This document shows, piece after piece, positions 24,715 through 32,334 of a stretch of DNA of 64,000 bases. The number at the start of each line of letters is the position of its first letter. The first letter of the stretch is position 1. A program made the translations under genes and the position numbers. Source of the stretch: Streptomyces pactum (GTDB taxonomy: Bacteria > Actinomycetota > Actinomycetes > Streptomycetales > Streptomycetaceae); the NCBI RefSeq assembly GCF_016031615.1, contig NZ_JACYXC010000001.1, forward strand, positions 248,001-312,000, read 5' to 3'. A model generated the notes under the pieces. It did not search any database. It saw nothing but the letters and a program-made list of their open reading frames with translations, and had not been told where the DNA came from.

Positions 24715-25233
24715 TCAGCCGGCGTCCTCGGCTCCGGGCGCGGGCTCCTCGGGGTCGCGCACGACGTGCACCGCGGCCTCCTCGGCCCCGGCGGCGCCCC
24801 CGTCGATGCCCACGTCGGTGGCGACCTCGTCCTTGGTGGTGTCGCCGCGCACGCCCCGGTCGGGGGCGACCAGCCGCCCGGCGCGCTCGTCCCCGGCCTG
24901 GGGGTCGAGCGGTTCGCCCTCCCCGCCGGGCAGGTCCCCCACCTCGTCCCCGTCCTCGTCGGCGATGTCCTCGCCGACGTCCGGGACCTCCTGGGCGAGC
25001 CGCTCGTCCAGCGTCTCGCCCTCCCGCTGTTCGGCGGCGGTGGTGCCCCGCCGGGTCACGCCCAGCGGCTTCTCGGGCGGAGAGTACCCCTCGTCGAGCA
25101 TCTGGTCGTAGCCCCGCTGATCCAGGGTGTCCTCGGGGTCCAGGGGACCGGCGTCCTCCTGTTCCTCGTTGGTCCCGGTGGGCTGGTAGACGTCGTCCCC
25201 CATGCCGTCCTGACCGGTTCCGTCACCGCTCAT
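24715..25233 (-). CDS. DUF5709 domain protein
   Basis: 172 residues, very acidic, no membrane segment. DVYQPTGTNEEQEDAGPLDP, TLDQRGYDQMLDEGYSPPEK and GETLDERLAQEVPDVGEDIA are hallmarks of DUF5709, a Streptomyces family probably disordered and stress-related. Good GGAGGAGGA before ATG 25233. No function known. Confidence 0.85.
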   Translation of the reverse strand: MSGDGTGQDGMGDDVYQPTGTNEEQEDAGPLDPEDTLDQRGYDQMLDEGYSPPEKPLGVTRRGTTAAEQREGETLDERLAQEVPDVGEDIADEDGDEVGDLPGGEGEPLDPQAGDERAGRLVAPDRGVRGDTTKDEVATDVGIDGGAAGAEEAAVHVVRDPEEPAPGAEDAG

Positions 25234-25576
25234 CTCGTCGGTCCTCCTCCGTGGTGCGAGGTGGTCATGGGCCCCGGCCACCGGCCGCGGCCTCCCTGGC
25301 CATGGTGCTCCTTCCCGACCGGACGCGCCCGATTCCTCCCTTTCGGTCCGCCCTCTCCGCCCGCGCCACCGGCCCGGCGGCCCCCGTACGCCGGGCGGCG
25401 GGGGGCCCGGCGGCGGCAGCGGGGTGCCGCCGCCGGGCCCGCGGCCGGCACCACCCACCGTATTGACAGGAATTCAATAACTCCTACTGTTGAGTAATCC
25501 CCCGGACGGCGGCACCCGTTGCACGGTGCCGGCCCCGTCGTACCGCCCTTCCGCCTCGCCGTGACCGAGGAGCGCC
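25234..25576. promoter_or_regulatory. Divergent control region with AT-rich island
   Basis: 343 nt between the DUF5709 gene and the rightward oxidoreductase operon. Mostly GC-rich, but positions 25460-25500 are strikingly AT-rich and contain TTGACA at 25463-25468 and the operator listed next. Confidence 0.5.
25461..25479. promoter_or_regulatory. Candidate operator TATTGA-N7-TCAATA
   Basis: Perfect 6-bp arms (25461-25466, 25474-25479) overlapping a TTGACA-like -35 box, about 100 nt before the GTG at 25577. A second TTGAG/ACTGTTGA half-site is at 25487-25494. Typical of a TetR-repressed promoter; no regulator gene is adjacent. Confidence 0.5.
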
Positions 25577-26455
25577 GTGAACCCTGCCGACGAGCACGAC
25601 AACCTGGTGCTGCGCGCCCGCGACGTCCACTTCGACTGGGGGCGCCTGCCGCTGCACTGGATACCGGGCGAGCCGATGGCGACCCACACCATCAACGTCC
25701 TGCACATGCTGCTGCCGGAGGGCGAGCGGTGGTTCGTCCGCACCTTCCGGCAGGCGCTGCCGCTCATCACCGACGACGAACTGCGGGAGCGGGTGCTGGG
25801 GTTCACCGGGCAGGAGGCGGTGCACGCCGAGGCGCACCAGGGCGTCCTGGACCACCTGCTCGCCAAGGGCCTCGACCCGCGGCCGTACGTGCGGCAGGTG
25901 GAGTACCTCTTCGGCCGGGTGCTCGGCGAACGTCCCGGACTGCCGCCGGACCGGGCCCGCGAGCACCTGGTGGAACGGATCGCCGTCATCGCCGGGATCG
26001 AGCACTTCACCGCGTTCCTCGGGGACTGGGTGCTGAACGCCGACGCCCTGGACCGGGCGGGCACCGACCCGACCATGCTCGACCTGCTGCGCTGGCACGG
26101 CGCGGAGGAGGTCGAGCACCGCAGCGTCGCCTACGACCTGCTGCGCCACCTCGACCCCGGCTACCTGCGCCGGGTGCGCACCATGGCGATCGCCGGGCCG
26201 GTCCTGTTCCACCTGTGGGTCCGCGGCGTCCGGTACCTGATGGCGGCCGACCCGGAACTGCCGCCGGGCACCCGGGCCCGCTGGCGGGGGTACGCCGACG
26301 CCTGCCGGCGCGGGCTGCTGCCCCGCCCGGCGAAGGCGGCCCGCTCCGCGGTGCGCTACTTCAGCCGCCACTACCACCCCGGTCAGGAGGGCTCGACCCG
26401 GCAGGCGGTCGCCTACCTCGCCTCCTCCCCGGCGGCCCGCGCCGCCGCCCACTGA
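25577..26455 (+). CDS. Predicted metal-dependent hydrolase (ferritin-like, PF10118 type)
   Basis: 292 residues. LPEGERWFVRTFRQALPLI, GFTGQEAVHAEAHQGVLDHL, IAVIAGIEHFTAFLGDWVL and WHGAEEVEHRSVAYDLL give four carboxylate/His helices (E, E-x-x-H, E-H, E-x-x-H), a ferritin-like dimetal site. The family is annotated as a metal-dependent hydrolase but has no proven activity; a diiron oxygenase or desaturase is just as likely because the next gene encodes an electron-transfer reductase. GTG start with GAGGAG upstream. First gene of a three-gene operon. Confidence 0.85.
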   Translation: MNPADEHDNLVLRARDVHFDWGRLPLHWIPGEPMATHTINVLHMLLPEGERWFVRTFRQALPLITDDELRERVLGFTGQEAVHAEAHQGVLDHLLAKGLDPRPYVRQVEYLFGRVLGERPGLPPDRAREHLVERIAVIAGIEHFTAFLGDWVLNADALDRAGTDPTMLDLLRWHGAEEVEHRSVAYDLLRHLDPGYLRRVRTMAIAGPVLFHLWVRGVRYLMAADPELPPGTRARWRGYADACRRGLLPRPAKAARSAVRYFSRHYHPGQEGSTRQAVAYLASSPAARAAAH

Positions 26456-26483
26456 CCCGCGCCGCACCGACCGGAGGACCGCC

Positions 26484-27596
26484 GTGAACCGCCCCGGGAC
26501 TACCGCCGCTCCCGCCACCCCGCCCGACCTGTACGGCAGGCCGCGTGCCGACCGCTACCTGCGCTTCCTGGACCGCGTCACCTCGCTGTACCTGCCGGCC
26601 GTCACCCGGCCGCGCCGCCCCGGACGCCGCCCGGCCCCCTCCGGCGCCACCCCACGGGAACTCGTCGTCGCCGGGCGGCACCACCTCGCCGACGACGTGG
26701 TGGCGCTCCGCCTGACCGCGCCGGACGCCTCGCCGCTGCCCCGCTGGCAGCCCGGCGCCCATGTGGACCTGCTGCTGCCGTCCGGCCGGGTGCGCTCGTA
26801 CTCGCTGTGCGGCGACCCCGCCGACCGGGCCGCCTACCGGGTCGCGGTGCGGCGCCTCCCGGACGGCGGGGGCGGCTCGGTGGAGGTGCACGGGCTGCGG
26901 ACCGGGGCACGGCTGGGCATGCGCGGGCCGCGCAACGCGTTCCCGTTCGCCGCCGAGCCGGCCGTGCTGCTGCTGGCCGGCGGCATCGGCATCACGCCGC
27001 TGTGGCCGATGGCCGCCGAGGCCGCCCGGCGCGGCCTGGACTGGCGGCTGGTCCACTGCGGCCGGTCCCGGGCCGCGCTGCCGTTCGCCGCGGAGCTGCG
27101 CGCCCTGGCCGAACGGCACCCGGGCCGGGTGGAGATCCACTGCGACGACGAGGCGGGCACCCCGGACGCCGCCGACCTGCTGCGCAGGGCACCGGCCGGC
27201 GCGGCGGTCTACTGCTGCGGCCCGGCCCCGATGCTGGCGGCGGTGCGCGCCGCGTTCGACGAGGGTCCGGCCTCCGCGCTGCACGTCGAACGGTTCGCGC
27301 CCGCGCCGGTGGCCGGCGGCAGCCCCTTCGAACTCCTGCTGCGGCGCAGCGGCACCGTGCTGCCGGTGCCCGCCGACCGCTCCGCCCTGGACGTGCTGCG
27401 CGCGTACGACCCGGCGACCCCGTACTCCTGCCGGCAGGGCTTCTGCGGCGTGTGCACCGTCACCGTGACCGCGGGTACCGTGGAGCACCGCGACGGCCGG
27501 CCCGCGGCCGGGGACCGGTGCGACGGCGAGCCCGGCCGGATGCGGGTGTGCGTCTCCCGGGCCCCGGCCGGCGAGCGCGTCGAACTGGACCTGTGA
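26484..27596 (+). CDS. PDR/VanB-family flavin and 2Fe-2S oxidoreductase
   Basis: 370 residues. N-terminal extension, then FMN-binding barrel (RSYSLCGDP), NAD-binding domain (LLLAGGIGITPLWPMAAEAA, CGPAPML) and a C-terminal plant-type [2Fe-2S] ferredoxin with CRQGFCGVC plus a distal Cys (RMRVCVSRA). This is the phthalate dioxygenase reductase/VanB layout that passes electrons from NADH to an oxygenase. Its natural partner here is the dimetal protein encoded 28 nt upstream. GGAGG precedes the GTG start. Confidence 0.92.
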   Translation: MNRPGTTAAPATPPDLYGRPRADRYLRFLDRVTSLYLPAVTRPRRPGRRPAPSGATPRELVVAGRHHLADDVVALRLTAPDASPLPRWQPGAHVDLLLPSGRVRSYSLCGDPADRAAYRVAVRRLPDGGGGSVEVHGLRTGARLGMRGPRNAFPFAAEPAVLLLAGGIGITPLWPMAAEAARRGLDWRLVHCGRSRAALPFAAELRALAERHPGRVEIHCDDEAGTPDAADLLRRAPAGAAVYCCGPAPMLAAVRAAFDEGPASALHVERFAPAPVAGGSPFELLLRRSGTVLPVPADRSALDVLRAYDPATPYSCRQGFCGVCTVTVTAGTVEHRDGRPAAGDRCDGEPGRMRVCVSRAPAGERVELDL

Positions 27597-27622
27597 TCCC
27601 ATGACCTCTCCCCCGCCCTCCC

Positions 27623-27645
27623 GGGCGCCGGTGGCGCCGGCGCCC
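27623..27645 (+). terminator. Hairpin between operon genes 2 and 3
   Basis: GGGCGCCGG (27623-27631), loop TGGCG, CCGGCGCCC (27637-27645), in the 72-nt spacer before the M24 peptidase gene. It may attenuate expression of the third gene or stabilise the upstream mRNA. Confidence 0.4.
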
Positions 27646-27668
27646 GCAGGACCTGAAGGCGATGCCCC

Positions 27669-28544
27669 ATGAGCCCCCGTACCCCCGCGGCCCCGGCGCG
27701 CCGCGCCCGGTCCGCCGCGCTGCCCGCGTTCCCGTTCGACGGCCGTGACCTGGACCGCTTCCGGGAGGTGCAACGGCTGGCCTACCGCTGCGCCGAGCGG
27801 GTCGCCGGCTGGCTGGAGCCGGGCGTCACCGAACGGCAGGCCGCCGCCCGGCTCCGCCGCGAACTGGTCGCCGAGGGGGTGCGGGACTTCTTCCACGTCC
27901 CGTTCGCCTGGTTCGGCGACCGCACCGCGTTCCGGCGGTTCCGTACCCCGCTGCAGTTCTTCCCCACCGGCCGCCGGCTCACCGACGGCATGGCCTACGT
28001 GCTCGACTGCGCCCCGGTGGTGGACGGCTACACCGCCGACATCGGCTACGCCGGCAAGATCGGCGACAACCCGGTCTGGGACCGGATCGCGGCGGACCTG
28101 CCGGAGTACCGGGCGCTCATCCTCCGCCAGGTGCGGGAGCGCCGGACGCTCGCCGAGGTCTACCGGGCGGTGGACGGGCTGATCGAACGGCACGGCTACG
28201 ACAACCGGCACCGGGTCTACCCGGGCCGGGTGATCGGGCACCAGGTGACCCGGACCACCGCCCGCGGGCCCGCCGGGGCCACCGTCTTCGGCTTCGGGGT
28301 GCGCACCCTGCAGACCCTGGGCCGGGAGCTGATCGGCGAACGGCTGCACGGGCGGTCCCCGCTGTGGGCGGACGGGCGCGCCTCACGCCACGCCCCGACG
28401 CCCGGGCTGTGGGCGGTGGAACCGCATGTCGCCTTCCGTGACGTGGGGCTGAAGTTCGAGGAGCTGCTGGTGGTCACCGAGGACGACGCCCACTGGCTCG
28501 ACGACGACGTGCCGCATCTGCGCCGCGTGCGGCGGGCCGGCTGA
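27669..28544 (+). CDS. M24-family metallopeptidase (Xaa-Pro aminopeptidase-like)
   Basis: 291 residues with the pita-bread fold. The five metal ligands can be placed: Asp-Asp in DCAPVVDGYTADIGYA, His in VIGHQVTR, Glu in WAVEPHVAF and Glu in GLKFEELLVV. Unlike typical aminopeptidase P it lacks the N-terminal domain. It could be an aminopeptidase or a creatinase-type hydrolase. Last gene of the hydrolase-reductase-M24 operon, so it may cleave an amide product of the oxidation. Confidence 0.85.
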   Translation: MSPRTPAAPARRARSAALPAFPFDGRDLDRFREVQRLAYRCAERVAGWLEPGVTERQAAARLRRELVAEGVRDFFHVPFAWFGDRTAFRRFRTPLQFFPTGRRLTDGMAYVLDCAPVVDGYTADIGYAGKIGDNPVWDRIAADLPEYRALILRQVRERRTLAEVYRAVDGLIERHGYDNRHRVYPGRVIGHQVTRTTARGPAGATVFGFGVRTLQTLGRELIGERLHGRSPLWADGRASRHAPTPGLWAVEPHVAFRDVGLKFEELLVVTEDDAHWLDDDVPHLRRVRRAG

Positions 28545-28574
28545 GCGAGGGCGGCCGCCGGGGGCGGCGGGTGT

Positions 28575-28600
28575 GGCGGGGCCCGGGTCCGGGCCCCGCC
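28575..28600 (+). terminator. Hairpin terminator, 12-bp arms
   Basis: GGCGGGGCCCGG (28575-28586), loop GT, exact complement 28589-28600, just after the M24 stop. Confidence 0.65.
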
Positions 28601-28665
28601 CGTGCCGCCGGGTCGGCGGGCGGACGCCGCCGGGGCCGGTGCGGCGTGTCCGGGCCCGTGACGCG

Positions 28666-28699
28666 GCTCGGCCGCCGTCGGAGAGGACGGCGGCCGAGC
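28666..28699 (-). terminator. Hairpin terminator, 14-bp arms
   Basis: GCTCGGCCGCCGTC (28666-28679), loop GGAGAG, exact complement 28686-28699, 39 nt past the end of the Cna-B repeat gene on the minus strand. Confidence 0.65.
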
Positions 28700-28737
28700 G
28701 GGTGCGCCGTGGCCGGCGCACGCGGGGTGTGGCGGGG

Positions 28738-31700
28738 TCAGGCGTGAGCGCCCTGGTGCCCCTCCTGCTCCTGGTGCTGGTCGTTCCGGTGCTGGTCCTT
28801 CCGGTGCTTGTCGCCGTGGCCGCCGTCGTGACCGTGGCCGCCGTCGTGACCGTGACCACCCTCGTGACCGTGACCACCCTCGTGACCGTGACCACCCTCG
28901 TGACCGTGACCACCCTCGTGACCGTGACCACCCTCGTGACCGCCGTCCTGGTCGCCGTCGCAGTCGCACGGCTTCTCGCGGTCGTTGGTCAGCTCCACCG
29001 TCACCTCACGGTCCCGCTCGCTGACGACGAACGGTCCCGCCACCGGGTTGCGCGGCGGTTCGAACCCGTCGGGAACAGCCGTCTCCCGCAGGTAGTAGGT
29101 GCCGAGCTCCAGGTCGTCGAAGGTGCAGCCGCCGTCGGTGCCGGTGGTGCAGGTCTCGCCGACCCGGGTGTCCGGGTTCTCCCCGCCGGTCTGCAGACCG
29201 GTCCGTCCGTTGGTCTCCTCCCACAGCTCGAACACCGCGCCGGACAGCGGGCGGCCGGTCCTGCCGTCGGTCTTGACCAGTTCGAGGGAGCCGTTGCCGG
29301 GCGGCTGGGGGGTGCGGTAGTTGCGCGCCGTGACCGTGACGCCCTGGGCCAGGTTGCCCTCGGTCAGCTCCAGCGGGCCGAAGACCGCGGGGTCCGGCAG
29401 CTCGTAGCCGCCGGGAGCAGCGGTCTCCCGCCAGTAGTAGGTGCCGGGGTCCACCGCCCGCGAGCACTCACCGCTCGCGCCGGTGGTGCAGGTCTCGCCG
29501 ACCCGGGTGTCGGGGTCCGCGCCGGTGGTCTGCAGACCCGGCGTGCCGTTGGTCTCCTCCCACAGCTCGAACACCGCGCCGGACAGCGCCGCGCCCGTGG
29601 TGGCGTCCCGCTTGACGACCGTGACGTCCCCGGTGCCCGGGGGCTGCGGTACGGCGGTGTTGTCGGCGGTGACCGTGACGCCCTGGGCCAGGTTGTCCTC
29701 GGTCAGCACCAGCGGCCCGAAGACCGCCGGGTCCGGCAGCTCGTAGCCGCCGGGAGCAGCGGTCTCCCGCCAGTAGTAGGTTCCGGGGTCCACCGCCCGC
29801 GAGCACTCACCGCTCGCGCCGGTGGTGCAGGTACCGCCCACCCGGGTGTCGGGGTCCGCGCCGGTGGTCTGCAGACCCGGCGTGCCGTTGGTCTCCTCCC
29901 ACAGCTCGAACACCGCGCCGGACAGCAGTGCGCCGGTCGCCGCGTCCCGCTTGACGACGGTGACCTCGCCGTTGCCCGGGGCCGGCGGGGAGGGGGTGTT
30001 GTCGGCGGTGACCCTCACGCCCTGGGCCTCGTTCTCGGCGGTCAGCACCAGCGGGCCGAAGACCGCCGGGTCCGGCAGCTCGTAGCCGCCGGGAGCGGCC
30101 GTCTCGACCCAGTAGTAGGTGCCCGGGTCCACCGTCCGCGAGCACTCGCCGCTCTCCCCGGTGGTGCACGAGTCGCCCAGTTGGGTGTCGGGGTTGGCGC
30201 CGGTGGTCTGCAGACCCGGCGTGCCGTTGGTCTCCTCCCACAGCTCGAAGACCGCGCCGGCCAGCACCTCGCCGGTCTCGGCGTCCCGCTTGACGACCGT
30301 CACGTCCCCGCCGCCGGGCGGCTCGGGGACGGCGGTGTCGTCGGCGGTGACCGACACACCCTGCTCCAGGTTCTCCGCGGTCAGTACCAGCGGGCCGAAG
30401 ACCGCCGGGTCGGGGAGCTGGTAGCCCTCGGGGGCGGCGGTCTCCACCCAGTAGTAGGTGCCCGTCTCCACGGTTTCGGAGCAGACGCCGCTCTCCGCGG
30501 TGGTGCAGGTCTCCACCTGGGTGTCGGGGTCGTCGCCGGTGGTCTGGAGCCCCGGCGTGCCGTTGCTCTCCTGCCACAGTTCGAAGACCGCGCCGGCCAG
30601 TGCGGCGCCGGTCTCCTCGTCCCGCTTCAGGACGCTGACCACGCCGGTGTCGGGGGGCAGCGGGGCGGTGTGGTTGGAGGCGGTCACCGCCACGCCCTCC
30701 TCCGCGTTCGCGTCGGTGAGCACCAGCGGGCCGAAGACGCCCGGGTCGGGGAGTTCGTACCCGTCGGGTGCGGCCGTCTCGCGCCAGTAGTAGGTGCCGG
30801 TCTCCACCGTCCGTGCGCACACCCCGCTGTCCCCGGTGGTGCAGGTGTCACCGATCTGGGTGTCGGGGTTGGCGCCGGTGGTCTGCAGACCCGGCGTGCC
30901 GTTGGTCTCCTCCCACAGCTCGAACTCGGCGCCGGCCAGCCCCTCGCCGGTCTCGGCGTCCGTCTTCACCACGCTCACCGTCCCGGTGGCCGGGCCGGGC
31001 GGGGTTCCGCCGCAGTCGGGCAGGTCACCGTCGAACGGGTAGGCGTGGAACTCCTGGCCGCCGCCCCCGGAGGCGGAGCTGGTGTGGGTCAGTGAACCGG
31101 TGGTGAAGAAGCGGCCGTTGATGCCGGGCAGGGTCACCGTGGTGTCCGACGCCTGGTTGCCGATCAGGAAGCTGCCCTGGAACTGGCCGGTACCCGTCAG
31201 GTTCACGGTGGTGGCGTCGGGGAAGTTCCACAGCAGCCGCTCGCGGTAGGCGTTGAGCGGGTCCGTGGCGTCGTCGATGCCGCCGCTGTAGGTGTTGATC
31301 GTCCGGTTGTCGCCGAGCACGTTGACCAGGATCGTGGCGCCCGCCGGGATGTTCGCGAACGCGATGCCCTGCTGCGCGCCGCCGGGGCCGGCGAGGTCGA
31401 AGTCCACGTTGAACACCTGGAGTTGCGAGGTGCCGTCACCGGTGAACAGGGTCTGGTAGCCCTGGTTCACGGCCGTGCCGGTGGGTGTCCTGGGGGTGCC
31501 GCCCTCCCGGGCGTAGCACTGGCTGGCCGCGGTGAGCTGGTCGCGCAGACCCACGTACGGCGCGGCGGCGTCCGGGTCGTGGACGAGGTCCCGCGCGAGC
31601 ACGGTGCCGGTGAGCGTGTCGCCGTAGCGCACCACGCCGTCCTCGGCCAGGACGCGCTGTCCCGGGGCCACGGTGATGTCCCCGCCGGCGGTCAGCCAGT

Positions 31701-32100
31701 CGGCCCCGACCGGAGGCGGCACCCGGGAGCCGACGCCGACCTCGCCGACGTTGTAGATCTGGCCGCCGGAGGTCTTGTTGACGTCGAAGTCGTCGAGGAC
31801 GACGACCCGGCCCTCGGCCTCCGCGGCGGCGCCGCGGACCAGGAAGTCGTCGCCGACGAAGATGTTGATGCCGTTGTCGCGTCCGGCGATGGGCCCGTTG
31901 TTGATGCCGGGGAAGGGGTCGGGGCAGCTGCCGGGCACGCACGGGCCGAGGCCACCGGGCAGCGGGGCCGCGGCGGCCGGACCCGCCGAGGCACCCAGCA
32001 CCATCGGGACGGCCGCCGCCACCACGGAGCAGGCCAGGCCCACCGTGCTCAGGCGTGTCCGCAAGCCGGTGAGGTGCTTGGGGATAGCTTGCTTTCTCAT
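28738..32100 (-). CDS. Secreted choice-of-anchor A protein with six Cna-B repeats and His-rich tail
   Basis: 1120 residues. A signal peptide (LACSVVAAAVPMVLGASAGP) is followed by a choice-of-anchor A domain (about 50-365: GINIFVGDDFLV, VFNVDFDLAGPGGAQQGIAF, NGRFFTTGSLTH). Then come six Cna-B/SpaA-type domains of about 113 residues, each with VVKRD (Lys), FELWEE (Glu) and VTADN (Asn), the triad that forms an intramolecular Lys-Asn isopeptide bond. Each repeat also has a Cys pair (CTTG..GEC) and YYWxETAAP. The tail is GGHGHE repeats, Lys/His/Gln-rich. There is no LPxTG motif and no C-terminal membrane helix, so sortase anchoring is not evident. Probably a stiff, protease-resistant surface or aerial-hypha adhesin, with possible metal binding by the tail. 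Confidence 0.9.
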   Translation of the reverse strand: MRKQAIPKHLTGLRTRLSTVGLACSVVAAAVPMVLGASAGPAAAAPLPGGLGPCVPGSCPDPFPGINNGPIAGRDNGINIFVGDDFLVRGAAAEAEGRVVVLDDFDVNKTSGGQIYNVGEVGVGSRVPPPVGADWLTAGGDITVAPGQRVLAEDGVVRYGDTLTGTVLARDLVHDPDAAAPYVGLRDQLTAASQCYAREGGTPRTPTGTAVNQGYQTLFTGDGTSQLQVFNVDFDLAGPGGAQQGIAFANIPAGATILVNVLGDNRTINTYSGGIDDATDPLNAYRERLLWNFPDATTVNLTGTGQFQGSFLIGNQASDTTVTLPGINGRFFTTGSLTHTSSASGGGGQEFHAYPFDGDLPDCGGTPPGPATGTVSVVKTDAETGEGLAGAEFELWEETNGTPGLQTTGANPDTQIGDTCTTGDSGVCARTVETGTYYWRETAAPDGYELPDPGVFGPLVLTDANAEEGVAVTASNHTAPLPPDTGVVSVLKRDEETGAALAGAVFELWQESNGTPGLQTTGDDPDTQVETCTTAESGVCSETVETGTYYWVETAAPEGYQLPDPAVFGPLVLTAENLEQGVSVTADDTAVPEPPGGGDVTVVKRDAETGEVLAGAVFELWEETNGTPGLQTTGANPDTQLGDSCTTGESGECSRTVDPGTYYWVETAAPGGYELPDPAVFGPLVLTAENEAQGVRVTADNTPSPPAPGNGEVTVVKRDAATGALLSGAVFELWEETNGTPGLQTTGADPDTRVGGTCTTGASGECSRAVDPGTYYWRETAAPGGYELPDPAVFGPLVLTEDNLAQGVTVTADNTAVPQPPGTGDVTVVKRDATTGAALSGAVFELWEETNGTPGLQTTGADPDTRVGETCTTGASGECSRAVDPGTYYWRETAAPGGYELPDPAVFGPLELTEGNLAQGVTVTARNYRTPQPPGNGSLELVKTDGRTGRPLSGAVFELWEETNGRTGLQTGGENPDTRVGETCTTGTDGGCTFDDLELGTYYLRETAVPDGFEPPRNPVAGPFVVSERDREVTVELTNDREKPCDCDGDQDGGHEGGHGHEGGHGHEGGHGHEGGHGHEGGHGHDGGHGHDGGHGDKHRKDQHRNDQHQEQEGHQGAHA
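28816..28941 (-). repeat. Seven 18-bp tandem repeats (His-Gly tail coding)
   Basis: Seven contiguous units on the minus strand: two GTGGCCGCCGTCGTGACC and five GTGACCACCCTCGTGACC read on the plus strand, encoding GGHGHD/E. The five right-hand units are identical, so copy number may vary between strains. Confidence 0.9.
28975..30995 (-). repeat. Six about 340-bp repeats (Cna-B domains)
   Basis: The conserved FELWEE(S/T)NG codons recur near 29206, 29547, 29888, 30226, 30567 and 30906, a period of about 340 bp. Copies 4 and 5 are nearly identical at DNA level, so unequal recombination could change the domain number. Confidence 0.85.
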
Positions 32101-32283
32101 GGCCCGCAGCCTGAGGTGGCAGGCGTACCGAGCGGTTTCGCGACACCCGCCCTTGGGCTGATCCAACGACGGCCTTCACCCGAACGCGCCCCGGCGCCCG
32201 GCGGCACATCCGTCGCCCGCGGGGCCGGCCCGGCGCCGCCGGTGGCCCGCCGTAACCCCGCGGCGCCGCCGTGCCGGTACGGC

Positions 32284-32314
32284 TGATCCCCCGCCGGGGC
32301 CCGGCGGGGGATCA
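32284..32314 (-). terminator. Terminator of the ptsI operon
   Basis: TGATCCCCCGCCG (32284-32296), 5-nt loop, exact complement 32302-32314, about 20 nt beyond the ptsI stop. Confidence 0.7.
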
Positions 32315-32334
32315 GGCGCGGCCGCGGCCCGGTG

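Noticed and set aside
28816..28941. Short regular repeats resembling a CRISPR array
   Set aside because: Repeats are contiguous 18-bp units with no spacers and lie in frame inside a coding sequence.
28975..30995. About 340-bp repeats as possible mobile elements
   Set aside because: They encode consecutive Cna-B protein domains in frame, with no terminal repeats or transposase.
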